41,630 nucleotides of DNA, taken from the NCBI RefSeq assembly GCF_002723835.1, contig NZ_BEWG01000090.1, positions 3,101-44,730 on the forward strand. The letters run 5' to 3'. The notes under the pieces were generated by a model, which saw nothing but the letters and a program-made list of their open reading frames with translations, searched no databases and was not told the DNA's origin. This document shows positions 32,798 through 40,784 of this stretch, piece by piece. The stretch is from Mycobacterium sp. shizuoka-1 (GTDB lineage Bacteria; Actinomycetota; Actinomycetes; Mycobacteriales; Mycobacteriaceae). Each line of letters opens with the position of its first letter. Position 1 is the stretch's first letter. The position numbers and the translations under genes were made by a program.

Positions 32798-33691
32798 CTA
32801 GTACAGCGCGTTAGCGAGGTTGCGCCGGCCGGTGATCACGTCCGGATCAGCCGGGTCGAACAACTCGAACAGCTCGATCAGCCGGGTCCGGACCCTGGTG
32901 CGGTCGTCGTCGGATGTCTTGCGCACCAAAGCGATCAACCGGTCGAAGGCAGCCACCACGTCCTGGTTGAGGATCTGCACGTCGGCGGCCGCGAACGCGG
33001 CGTCGATGTCATCGGGGGCGGCGTCGGCGACGGCGACCGCATCGGGGCGCTGCGCGGTGGCGCGCTCCAAGAAGGTCATCTGCCGCAGCGCGCCCTTGGC
33101 TTCGGCGTTGGCGGGATCGGCGTCCAGGATGGCCTGATACGCCGCGGTGGCCGCGGCGAAGTCGCCGGACTCCAGATGGTCGCGGGCCTGGGCCAGCGCC
33201 GGGTCGACGGCAGGCTCGTCCTCGGAGCCCGGGGCGCCCGGGAGCTTGCCTGCGGTCGCCGAGAGCAGCGAGTCGACCCAGCGGCGGAGTTGCTCCGGCG
33301 GCTGCATGCCCTGGAAGCTGGCCAGCGGCTGGCCGCCGGCCAGGGCGACCACCGTGGGCACCGCTTCGATGCCGAACATCTGGGCCACCCGCGGGACGAC
33401 GTCGACGTTGACCGACGCCAGTGACCATGTGCCGTTGTCGTCGGCGGCCAGGGCGGCCAGCACCTCGGCCAGTTGGACCGAGGCGTCGCTGCGGGGCGAC
33501 CACAGCACCACGACGACGGGCACCTGCCCGGACCGGACGAGCACCTCGGCTTCGAAATTCGCCTCGGTGACCTCGACACCACCGGGGGCGCTCGCACCGC
33601 CCGTGCCGGGCTGCTGGGCCCGCTGTTTGAGGCCGGAGAGATCGACGGCACCAGCCAGAGCCGGTCCGATCGAGGGGCGTGGACGTGTCAC
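32798..33691 (-). CDS. Thioredoxin-fold plus TPR-like protein (Rv1324/YbbN type)
   Basis: The product has 297 residues from GTG 33691. Residues about 50-155 are a thioredoxin-like domain (FEAEVLVRSGQVPVVVVLW and FGIEAVPTVVALAGGQPL). The redox CxxC is replaced by SPRSD, so it cannot act as a disulfide reductase. Residues about 170-297 are helical and TPR-like, with an ARDHLESGDFAAATAAYQAILDADPAN repeat unit. This is the arrangement of E. coli YbbN/CnoX, a chaperone partner without reductase activity. In M. tuberculosis the same place holds Rv1324. A PE_PGRS gene, which I recall between glgB and Rv1324 there, is absent here. Confidence 0.88.
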   Translation of the reverse strand: MTRPRPSIGPALAGAVDLSGLKQRAQQPGTGGASAPGGVEVTEANFEAEVLVRSGQVPVVVVLWSPRSDASVQLAEVLAALAADDNGTWSLASVNVDVVPRVAQMFGIEAVPTVVALAGGQPLASFQGMQPPEQLRRWVDSLLSATAGKLPGAPGSEDEPAVDPALAQARDHLESGDFAAATAAYQAILDADPANAEAKGALRQMTFLERATAQRPDAVAVADAAPDDIDAAFAAADVQILNQDVVAAFDRLIALVRKTSDDDRTRVRTRLIELFELFDPADPDVITGRRNLANALY

Positions 33692-33704
33692 GACGCCAAG
33701 TCTG

Positions 33705-34079
33705 TCACGTCGCCGTGCGGACCGACTCCAGTGGCTGAGAAGATCCAGCAGACACCGCGCGACCACCCAGTTTGGCCGTCCGATCAGCCCATATGAGGAA
33801 GATCACACTTCCCAGCGGCACGATGCTGCCCAGCAACGCCAGCAACCAGGTGCCCACCCCCCAGGAGTAGACGATCCCCGCCATCACCGCGGTCACCACG
33901 AACGCGATGAACACCAGCCCGTGGGCCATCCCGAAGATCTTGACGCCGATCTCGGTGCGCGGGCTGCCCAGGTACTTGAAGTACATCCCGACCAGCAGTC
34001 CGACCCAGCTCACGGCTTCGGCCAGCGCCACCAACCGGAACCGGCCCGCGGTGCTGCGGATATCAAAAGTGCTCGCCAT
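33705..34079 (-). CDS. DUF3817 integral membrane protein, second copy
   Basis: The product has 124 residues with four hydrophobic segments and a hydrophilic C-terminal tail. The N-terminus STAGRFRLVALAEAVSWVGLLVGMYFKYLG resembles the DUF3817 opening. KIFGMAHGLVFIAFVVTAV corresponds to the GVVHGWVYFIYLLF segment of the copy at 9934-10293. Its stop codon is 13 bases before the GTG of the thioredoxin-like gene. The two are on the same strand and could be one unit. Function unknown. CACAAT, a near -10 hexamer, lies six bases before its ATG. Confidence 0.85.
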   Translation of the reverse strand: MASTFDIRSTAGRFRLVALAEAVSWVGLLVGMYFKYLGSPRTEIGVKIFGMAHGLVFIAFVVTAVMAGIVYSWGVGTWLLALLGSIVPLGSVIFLIWADRTAKLGGRAVSAGSSQPLESVRTAT

Positions 34080-34138
34080 GCCGCCATTGTGCCGGAGCGG
34101 CCCGCCAGCTACTACGACGCGTCGTTGAAGCCTGCGGG

Positions 34139-35320
34139 TTATCCGGCGCGCAGGATCAGCGCATCACCCTGACCGCCGGCACCGCAGAGGGCGGCCACGG
34201 CGTAGCCCGAGCCACGCCGGGACAGTTCCAGCGCCGCGTGCAGCGTGATGCGCGCACCGGACATGCCGATCGGATGCCCGACCGCGATGGCGCCACCGTT
34301 GCGGTTGACCCGCGCGGGGTCGACACCCAGCTCCCGGGTCGAGGCCAGCGCCACCGCGGCAAAAGCCTCGTTGATCTCAATAACGTCGAGCTGGTCCAGG
34401 CTGATGCCCTCCCGCGCGACGGCCTTCTTGATCGCGTTGGCCGGCTGCGACTGCAGCGTGGAGTCGGGACCGGCGACCACGCCGTGGGCGCCGATCTCGC
34501 ACAACCAGGTCAGACCCAGCTCCTGCGCCTTGGCCTTGTTCATCACCACGACGGCGCAACCGCCGTCGGAGATTTGGGACGCCGATCCGGCGGTGATGGT
34601 GCCGTCCTTGCGGAACGCGGGACGCAGGCCGGACAGCGACTCGGCAGTGGTGTTGGCCCGGATGCCCTCGTCCTGCGCGAACTCGATCGGATCGCCCTTG
34701 CGCTGCGGGATCTGCACCGGCACGACCTCGTCGGCAAACACGCCGTCCTTCCAGGCCGCGGCGGCCTTCTGGTGCGAGATCGCGGAGAATTCGTCCTGCT
34801 CGAGGCGGGTGAACTGGTCGGTGTCGTTGCGCTGCTCGGTCAAGGCGCCCATCGGCTGATCGGTGAACACGTCGTGCAGGCCGTCGTAGGCCATCGAGTC
34901 GACGACAGTGACGTCGCCGTACTTGTACCCCTCGCGACTGTTGACCAGTAGATGCGGCGCCTTGGTCATCGACTCTTGGCCACCGGCCACCACCACGTCG
35001 AACTCACCGGCCCGGATCAGCTGGTCGGCCAGCGCGATCGAGTCGATGCCCGACAGGCACATCTTGTTGATGCTCAGGGCGGGAACATCCCAGCCGATCC
35101 CGGCGGCGACGGCGGACTGGCGGGCCGGCATCTGGCCGGCACCGGCGGTCAGCACCTGGCCCATGATCACGTACTCGACCAGCGAGGCCGGGACCTTCGC
35201 CTTCTCCAACGCCGCCTTGATGGCGATCGCGCCCAGATCGCTGCCGGAAAAATCCTTCAGCGAACCCATCAGTTTGCCGATGGGGGTGCGAGCCCCAGCA
35301 ACGATCACCGACGTCGTCAT
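34139..35320 (-). CDS. fadA4: Acetyl-CoA C-acetyltransferase (thiolase) FadA4
   Basis: The product has 393 residues. It condenses two acetyl-CoA to acetoacetyl-CoA, or the reverse. The acyl-accepting Cys88 is in INKMCLSG, the general His is in GHPIGMSGARI, and the second Cys is in CGAGGQGDA at the C-terminus. The ATG at 35320 is preceded by GGAGG at a normal distance; four upstream codons (MEVV) would be the alternative. The length matches M. tuberculosis FadA4 (Rv1323). It is divergent from methylmalonyl-CoA epimerase, with 92 bases between starts. Confidence 0.96.
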   Translation of the reverse strand: MTTSVIVAGARTPIGKLMGSLKDFSGSDLGAIAIKAALEKAKVPASLVEYVIMGQVLTAGAGQMPARQSAVAAGIGWDVPALSINKMCLSGIDSIALADQLIRAGEFDVVVAGGQESMTKAPHLLVNSREGYKYGDVTVVDSMAYDGLHDVFTDQPMGALTEQRNDTDQFTRLEQDEFSAISHQKAAAAWKDGVFADEVVPVQIPQRKGDPIEFAQDEGIRANTTAESLSGLRPAFRKDGTITAGSASQISDGGCAVVVMNKAKAQELGLTWLCEIGAHGVVAGPDSTLQSQPANAIKKAVAREGISLDQLDVIEINEAFAAVALASTRELGVDPARVNRNGGAIAVGHPIGMSGARITLHAALELSRRGSGYAVAALCGAGGQGDALILRAG

Positions 35321-35400
35321 GACAACCTCCAAAAGCGTTTCGAGCCGCTTCGATGCGGCTATCCACGGATCCCGCAGTGTTGAATCCGATGTGGTTAGGT

Positions 35401-35406
35401 TACCTT
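35401..35406 (+). promoter_or_regulatory. -10 element TACCTT, leaderless spacing to ATG 35413
   Basis: TACCTT ends six bases before ATG 35413. There is no Shine-Dalgarno sequence. It selects this ATG as start of the epimerase over the open frame further upstream. Confidence 0.55.
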
Positions 35407-35412
35407 TGCGTT

Positions 35413-35883
35413 ATGACCGCCGAGCAAGTTGACGCCCGTCCAGTCCTCGCTAGCGCGCTTGTCACCGCTGTCGACCACGTCGGCATCGCGGTGCCGGATC
35501 TCGACGCGGCGATCCAGTGGTACCACGAGCACCTGGGCATGATTCTGGTGCACGAGGAGATCAACGAAGACCAGGGCATCCGTGAGGCCATGCTGTCGCT
35601 GAAGAACGCGTCCGCGGACTGCGCCCAGATCCAGCTGATGGCTCCGCTTGACGAGACGTCGACGATCGCCAAGTTCATCGACAAGCGCGGCCCCGGCATC
35701 CAGCAGATGGCCTACCGGGTCACCGACCTGGACGCCATCTCAGAACAGCTGCGCGCCCAGGGCGTCCGGCTGATCTACGACGCGCCGCGGCGCGGCACCG
35801 CCAACTCGCGGATCAACTTCATCCACCCCAAGGATGCCGGTGGCGTCCTGGTGGAGCTCGTCGAGCCGGCCGCCGCCCACTAG
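35413..35883 (+). CDS. mce: Methylmalonyl-CoA epimerase
   Basis: The product has 156 residues, two VOC modules. It interconverts (R)- and (S)-methylmalonyl-CoA in propionate metabolism. The first metal His is His22 in VDHVGIAVPDL, with further ligands in CAQIQLMAPL, QQMAYRVTDLD and the C-terminal VLVELVEP. The start is fixed by the TACCTT hexamer. The gene matches M. tuberculosis Rv1322A by position. The symbol mce is also used for the unrelated mammalian-cell-entry genes, so it should be read with care. Confidence 0.93.
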   Translation: MTAEQVDARPVLASALVTAVDHVGIAVPDLDAAIQWYHEHLGMILVHEEINEDQGIREAMLSLKNASADCAQIQLMAPLDETSTIAKFIDKRGPGIQQMAYRVTDLDAISEQLRAQGVRLIYDAPRRGTANSRINFIHPKDAGGVLVELVEPAAAH

Positions 35884-35897
35884 TCACCGCCTAGTCG

Positions 35898-36194
35898 CTA
35901 CGACCACCGCCGGGTGGGGCCGCGCCGGTTCCGGTTGGCCCAGCACGCGGTGTGCCAATGCCGTCTGTCCTCGAGCCCCGACTCGCCGTGATCAATCGGC
36001 CACACCACCACATGTGCCGTGCCCGAACGAATTTCGTGATCACAGCCGGGGCACCGATAGGCCTTGACGGCCCGCGCCCCCGGCACGGCTCGCACCTCAT
36101 AGTCGAAACCGTCGGCGCCGACCTCGATCCTGCGATGGGCGCCCAGCGGCGGCAGGTCGCTCCTCGTCCGCCGTTCGGGTCGCCGCCGCGGCAT
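35898..36194 (-). CDS. Small zinc-ribbon-like protein (Rv1322 type)
   Basis: The product has 98 residues. It begins MPRRRPERRTRSDLPPLGAHRRIEV, a basic start, then DYEVRAVPGARAVKAYRCPGCDHEIRSGTAHVVVWP with a CxxC pair, and ends with HWHTACW, so two Cys, a His pair and a further Cys could bind one zinc. Size and place match M. tuberculosis Rv1322. The ATG shares one base with the nucS stop codon (TGATG), so it is translationally coupled to nucS. It may act with NucS, but no function is known. Confidence 0.85.
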   Translation of the reverse strand: MPRRRPERRTRSDLPPLGAHRRIEVGADGFDYEVRAVPGARAVKAYRCPGCDHEIRSGTAHVVVWPIDHGESGLEDRRHWHTACWANRNRRGPTRRWS

Positions 36195-36868
36195 CAGAAG
36201 AGCCGGAACTCGTCGCTGTCCATGCCCCGCATGACGTCGTAATCCAAAGTGACGCAACGTATTCCACGATCGGTGGCCAGGGTTCGGGCTTGCGGCTTGA
36301 TCTGCTGGGCGGCGAACACCCCGGCGACCGGCGCCAGCAGGCTGTCCCGGTTGAGCAGTTCGAGATACCGGGTCAGCTGCTCGACCCCGTCGATCTCGCC
36401 GCGGCGCTTGATCTCCACTGCGACGGTGCGGCCCTGATCGTCGCGGCACAAGATGTCGACCGGTCCGATCGCGGTCATGTACTCGCGGCGGACCAGGGTG
36501 TAGCCGTCGCCCAGCAGCTCGATGTGCTCGGCCAGCAGCTCCTGCAGGTGAGCTTCGACACCATCCTTCACCAGACCGGGATCGACACCGAGCTCGTGGC
36601 TGGTGTCGTGCTCGATGTTCTGGATGGTGATCCGCAACTGCTCACCGGCCTTGTTCTCCACCACCCACACCGGCAAAGAGTCGTCCTGGGCCTCCTCGGT
36701 CAGCCAGCACGGCGGGCTCATCCAGTTCAGCGGCTTGTAGGCGCGGTCGTCGGCGTGCACGCTGACCGAACCGTCGGCCTTGATCAGCAGCAGTCGGCGG
36801 GCGGAGGGCAGATGGGCAGTGAGCCGGCCGACGTAGTCGACGGTGCACTGGGCGATCACGAGGCGCAC
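36194..36868 (-). CDS. nucS: NucS/EndoMS mismatch-specific endonuclease
   Basis: The product has 224 residues. In mycobacteria NucS takes the place of MutS/MutL mismatch repair and cuts both strands at mismatches. The N-terminal part is the dimer/DNA-binding domain, with PSARRLLLIKADGSVSVHADDRAYKPLNWM. The C-terminal nuclease has GPVDILCRDDQGRTVAVEIKRRG, with the PD-(D/E)xK Asp and Glu-x-Lys in place. The start is GTG 36868, six bases after TAAGCT. It is divergent from the cyclase gene with 49 bases between the starts. Confidence 0.96.
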   Translation of the reverse strand: MRLVIAQCTVDYVGRLTAHLPSARRLLLIKADGSVSVHADDRAYKPLNWMSPPCWLTEEAQDDSLPVWVVENKAGEQLRITIQNIEHDTSHELGVDPGLVKDGVEAHLQELLAEHIELLGDGYTLVRREYMTAIGPVDILCRDDQGRTVAVEIKRRGEIDGVEQLTRYLELLNRDSLLAPVAGVFAAQQIKPQARTLATDRGIRCVTLDYDVMRGMDSDEFRLF

Positions 36869-36874
36869 CGCACA

Positions 36875-36880
36875 AGCTTA
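36875..36880 (-). promoter_or_regulatory. -10 element TAAGCT, leaderless spacing to GTG 36868
   Basis: On the minus strand TAAGCT is followed by six bases and the GTG of nucS, with no Shine-Dalgarno sequence. Confidence 0.55.
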
Positions 36881-36902
36881 GGGTCTGCGGCCTGCGACGA
36901 AT

Positions 36903-36908
36903 TAGGCT
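36903..36908 (+). promoter_or_regulatory. Candidate -10 element TAGGCT of the cyclase gene
   Basis: TAGGCT lies nine bases before ATG 36918 with no Shine-Dalgarno sequence. Transcription would start two or three bases before the ATG or at it. It lies only about 22 bases from the nucS -10, back to back. Confidence 0.4.
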
Positions 36909-36917
36909 GACGCCACC

Positions 36918-38522
36918 ATGAGTTCCCACCCCAGCGTTGCGCAGCGGTTGGGCCGGGTTCTGGAACGGGTCACCCGGCAGAGCGGTCGGCTGGCCGGCAC
37001 GCCCGCGTACGGCTCGTTGATCCTCGGGCGGGTGAACGAGAGTCCGGCCAAACGGCGGGTCCGAATCCAGACGCTGATCACCGTGTTCCTGCTGTCCGTG
37101 AACATCATCGGCGTCGCGGTGGCGGCCCTGCTGGTCGCCGTCGCCTTTCCCGTGCCCAGCGTGTTCCGCGATGTTCCGGGCTGGCTCACCTTCGCGGTGG
37201 CGCCCGCCTACGGGGCGGCGGCGCTGGCATTCGGCAGCTGGTGGATCACCACCCGGACGGTCAACGACCTGCGCTGGGCGATCAACAGCAGGCCACCCAC
37301 GCGCGCCGACCAGCGCAATGTGTTCTTCACGCCCTGGCGCATCGCGAGGGCTCAGCTGACGCTGTGGGCCGTCGGGACCGCGCTGTTCACGGTCCTCTAC
37401 GGGATGTATGACACCGACTTCATCCCCCGCCTGGCGATCGGGGTCGGCGTGTGCGGGGTGATCGTGGCCACCAGCGCATATCTGTTCACCGAATTCGCGC
37501 TGCGGCCGGTGGCAGCGCAGGCGCTGGCCGCCGGACCGCCACCGCACCGACTGGCGCCGGGAATCATGGGCCGCACCATGACGGTGTGGATGCTGAGCTC
37601 CGGCTTGCCGGTGATCGGTATCGGCCTGGTGGCGATGTTCTCGCTCATCCTGCAAAACCTCACCAAGACGCAGCTGGAAGTCGCGATCCTGATCACCTCG
37701 GTGGCCACCTTCGTCTTTGGCTTCCTGCTGACCTGGATTCTCGCCTGGCTCAACGCCACCCCGGTGCGGGTGGTGCGCGCCGCGCTCAAACGCGTCGAGG
37801 ACGGTGACCTGAGCGCCAACCTGGTGGTGTTCGACGGCACCGAACTCGGCGAGCTGCAACGGGGTTTCAACTCGATGGTGAACGGACTGCGGGAACGCGA
37901 ACGGGTGCGTGATCTGTTCGGCCGCCACGTCGGGCGGGAGGTGGCCGCGGCGGCCGAGCTGCAGCGGCCCACGCTCGGTGGCGAAGAACGCCATGTCGCA
38001 GTGCTTTTCGTCGACATCGTCGGATCCACCCAGCTGGTCAGCGCCCTGCCGCCGATCGAGGTGGTCGAGTTGCTCAACCGCTTCTTCGCGGTCGTCGTCG
38101 AGGAGGTCGACCGCCATCGCGGGATCGTCAACAAATTCGAGGGTGACGCGACACTGGCGATCTTCGGCGCCCCCGTCACGCTGGAGCACCCGGAGGACGA
38201 CGCACTTGCCACGGCCCGCGCGATCATGCAACGGCTCGAGCGGGAGGTGCCCGAGTGTCCCGCAGGAATCGGGGTGGCCGCCGGGCAGGTGGTGGCGGGC
38301 AACGTCGGCGCCAACGAACGATTCGAGTACACCGTGATCGGGGGCCCGGTCAACGAGGCCGCCCGGCTCTCGGAGCTGGCCAAGTCTGTCGAGAAACGCG
38401 TGTTGGCGTCCGCAGCGGCCGTCGAGAACGCCGGCGATCAGGAGCGAGCCCGCTGGACCTACGGCGATTCGGTGACGCTGCGCGGCCATGACGAGCCGAT
38501 CCGGCTGGCCGTACCCGCCTGA
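36918..38522 (+). CDS. Membrane class III adenylate cyclase with HAMP domain
   Basis: The product has 534 residues. About six hydrophobic segments (residues about 45-285) are followed by a HAMP domain (RVVRAALKRVEDGDLSANLVVFDGTELGELQRGFN) and a cyclase domain from about 345. Metal ligands are Asp366 (LFVDIVGS) and Asp410 (KFEGDA). Lys406 and Thr472 (EYTVIGG) are at the substrate-specifying positions, Lys/Thr being usual in bacterial adenylate cyclases. Asn479 and Arg483 (VNEAAR) are the transition-state residues. The catalytic set is complete. In M. tuberculosis three tandem relatives (Rv1318c-Rv1320c) occupy this place; here there is one. It makes the cAMP that the Rv1339-type enzyme removes. 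Confidence 0.94.
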   Translation: MSSHPSVAQRLGRVLERVTRQSGRLAGTPAYGSLILGRVNESPAKRRVRIQTLITVFLLSVNIIGVAVAALLVAVAFPVPSVFRDVPGWLTFAVAPAYGAAALAFGSWWITTRTVNDLRWAINSRPPTRADQRNVFFTPWRIARAQLTLWAVGTALFTVLYGMYDTDFIPRLAIGVGVCGVIVATSAYLFTEFALRPVAAQALAAGPPPHRLAPGIMGRTMTVWMLSSGLPVIGIGLVAMFSLILQNLTKTQLEVAILITSVATFVFGFLLTWILAWLNATPVRVVRAALKRVEDGDLSANLVVFDGTELGELQRGFNSMVNGLRERERVRDLFGRHVGREVAAAAELQRPTLGGEERHVAVLFVDIVGSTQLVSALPPIEVVELLNRFFAVVVEEVDRHRGIVNKFEGDATLAIFGAPVTLEHPEDDALATARAIMQRLEREVPECPAGIGVAAGQVVAGNVGANERFEYTVIGGPVNEAARLSELAKSVEKRVLASAAAVENAGDQERARWTYGDSVTLRGHDEPIRLAVPA

Positions 38523-38586
38523 ACGGCCCGACCACGATGTCGGATTTCCGCTAGTGCTGTCGCCGGCGGCATGTAAAAGTCGAAGT

Positions 38587-40077
38587 GTGCATGACGATTT
38601 CGACAGCTGCTACCGGGCCGTGCAGTCCAGGGACTCCCGGTTCGACGGCTGGTTCGTCACCGCGGTCAAGACCACCGGCATCTACTGCCGGCCCAGCTGC
38701 CCGGTGCGGCTGCCGCTGGCTCGCAACGTCTGCTTCTACCCCAGTGCGGCGGCCGCGCAGCGGGCCGGCTTCCGGGCCTGCAAGCGGTGCCGGCCCGATG
38801 CCTCGCCCGGATCGCCGGAGTGGAACGTCCGCGGCGACGCAGTCGCCCGGGCCATGCGGCTGATCGCCGACGGCACGGTGGACCGGGACGGGGTCACCGG
38901 TCTTGCCGCCCGCGTGGGCTACACCCCCCGCCAACTCGAGCGGATGCTTCAGGCCGAAGTGGGCGCCGGCCCGCTGGCCCTGGCCCGCGCTCAGCGCGTG
39001 CAGACCGCCCGGGTGCTCATCGAGACCACCGACATGCCGTTCAGCGACATCGCGTTCGCCGCAGGCTTCGCCAGCATCCGGCAGTTCAACGACACCGTCC
39101 GCGCGGCCTGTGACACCACGCCGACGGCCTTGCGGCACAAGACCAACCATCGTGAGTCCGCCGACACGTCGGCAGGCGGCCAGGCGCTGTCGCTGCGGCT
39201 GCCGGTGCGCACGCCGTTCGCCTACGAGGGGGTGTTCGGCCATCTGGCGGCCGGCGCGGTGCCGGGCTGCGAGGAGGTGCGCGACGGCACCTACCGGCGC
39301 ACCCTGCGCCTGCCGTCGGGTTCCGGAGTGGTCAGCCTGATCCCGATGCCCGATCATGTCCGGTGCACGCTCGTGCTGGATCAGGTCCGCGATCTCGCGA
39401 CGGCGATCGCCCGGTGCCGCCGGCTGCTGGACCTCGACGCCGACCCCGAGGCGGTCATCGATGTTCTGGGCGCCGACGCCGACCTACGGGCGGTGGTGGC
39501 CAAGGCGCCCGGGCAGCGGATCCCCCGCACCGTCGACGAAGAAGAGCTGACGCTACGGGCCGTGCTCGGCCAGCAGGTGTCGACGAAGGCAGCGCGCACC
39601 CATGCCGGACGGCTGGTCAGCGCCTACGGCAGTCCGGTGAGCGATCCGCACGGCGGGCTGACCCACACGTTTCCCAGCATCGCGCAGCTGGCCGAGATCG
39701 ATCCGGCGCATCTGGCGATGCCGGCGGCCCGCCGCAGGTCGCTGGCCGCGCTGATCGCGGCGCTGGCCGGCGGCGAGGTCAGCCTGCACCCGGGTTGTGA
39801 CTGGGCGCGCGCCCGCGAGCAGCTGCTGGCGTTGCCCGGGATCGGCCCGTGGACCGCAGAGATCGTCGCGATGCGGGGCCTGGGTGACCCTGATGCCTTC
39901 CCCGCCAGTGACCTCGGCGTACGGCTTGCGGCTGAACAACTGGGGTTGCCGGGCGAGGTGCGGGCGTTGACCGCACGCAGCGCCCGCTGGCGGCCCTGGC
40001 GGTCGTACGCGGTGCAGCATCTCTGGACCACTCTGGACCATTCCGTGAACCACTGGCCCCCGAAGGAGACGATGTGA
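38587..40077 (+). CDS. alkA: Ada-AlkA fusion: Ada-type regulatory domain plus DNA-3-methyladenine glycosylase
   Basis: The product has 496 residues, the size of M. tuberculosis Rv1317c. Residues 1-80 are the Ada zinc domain: Cys34, Cys38, Cys65, Cys68 as in E. coli Ada, where the first Cys accepts a methyl group from phosphotriesters. Residues about 85-185 are an AraC-type helix-turn-helix pair (MPFSDIAFAAGFASIRQFND). From about 200 comes AlkA: helix-hairpin-helix LPGIGPWTAEIVAM and the catalytic Asp in FPASDLG. So a methylation sensor and a repair glycosylase are one chain. The start is GTG 38587; a longer open frame upstream lacks a ribosome binding site. It overlaps ogt by four bases. Confidence 0.95.
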   Translation: MHDDFDSCYRAVQSRDSRFDGWFVTAVKTTGIYCRPSCPVRLPLARNVCFYPSAAAAQRAGFRACKRCRPDASPGSPEWNVRGDAVARAMRLIADGTVDRDGVTGLAARVGYTPRQLERMLQAEVGAGPLALARAQRVQTARVLIETTDMPFSDIAFAAGFASIRQFNDTVRAACDTTPTALRHKTNHRESADTSAGGQALSLRLPVRTPFAYEGVFGHLAAGAVPGCEEVRDGTYRRTLRLPSGSGVVSLIPMPDHVRCTLVLDQVRDLATAIARCRRLLDLDADPEAVIDVLGADADLRAVVAKAPGQRIPRTVDEEELTLRAVLGQQVSTKAARTHAGRLVSAYGSPVSDPHGGLTHTFPSIAQLAEIDPAHLAMPAARRRSLAALIAALAGGEVSLHPGCDWARAREQLLALPGIGPWTAEIVAMRGLGDPDAFPASDLGVRLAAEQLGLPGEVRALTARSARWRPWRSYAVQHLWTTLDHSVNHWPPKETM

Positions 40078-40577
40078 CGACGACAATGCGGTACCGGATC
40101 ATCGACAGTCCGGTCGGGCCGTTGACCCTGGCCGGGCCCGGCACGACGCTGATGCACCTGCGCATGGTCGATCAGACCCATGAACCCGATAGGTCGGACT
40201 GGCAGCCCGCCGACGGCGAGGTGTTCGCCGACGCGGTCGAACAGCTGGCCGCCTATTTCGCCGGCGAACTCACCGAGTTCGACCTCGACCTCGAGCTCGC
40301 CGGGACCGAATTCCAGCGCAAAGTGTGGGCGGCGCTTCGCACCATTCCTTACGGCGAGACGCGATCATACGGAGAAATTGCGGCGCAAATCGGTTCGCCG
40401 GGTGCGTCGCGAGCGGTGGGATTGGCCAACGGCCGAAATCCGATCGGCATCATCGTGCCGTGTCACCGGGTGATCGGATCGACCGGCGGATTGACCGGCT
40501 ACGGCGGTGGGCTGGACCGCAAGCGGCAGCTCTTGGCGTTGGAGCGAATCCGGGAATCTGCCACCCTGTTCGACTGA
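40074..40577 (+). CDS. ogt: Methylated-DNA-[protein]-cysteine S-methyltransferase
   Basis: The product has 167 residues. It takes methyl groups from O6-methylguanine in DNA onto Cys130 in IIVPCHRVIGS. The helix-turn-helix segment FQRKVWAALRTIPYGETRSYGEIAAQIG and the Asn hinge in GLANGRNP are intact. The GTG start overlaps the alkA stop codon (GTGA), preceded by GAAGGAG. Coupled expression with the Ada-AlkA fusion makes this an adaptive-response unit. An ATG four codons downstream is a possible alternative start. Confidence 0.97.
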   Translation: MTTTMRYRIIDSPVGPLTLAGPGTTLMHLRMVDQTHEPDRSDWQPADGEVFADAVEQLAAYFAGELTEFDLDLELAGTEFQRKVWAALRTIPYGETRSYGEIAAQIGSPGASRAVGLANGRNPIGIIVPCHRVIGSTGGLTGYGGGLDRKRQLLALERIRESATLFD

Positions 40578-40784
40578 GCTCCCGCAACGCACTGCACGGG
40601 GCGATTTCGTTCTCCCAGAACAATTGTCGGCGGGCCCGGATTTCAACCTGAAACTGCAGCTCACACTTGTCGAGGTCGGGAGCGGGTGAAGCCGGATCAC
40701 GACCTCGGCCAAGCGTCGTACAGATCGACGATCCAGAATTGACGCCGGTGCACTGTGCAATGCGACGAGAGGCGACGAACATCG

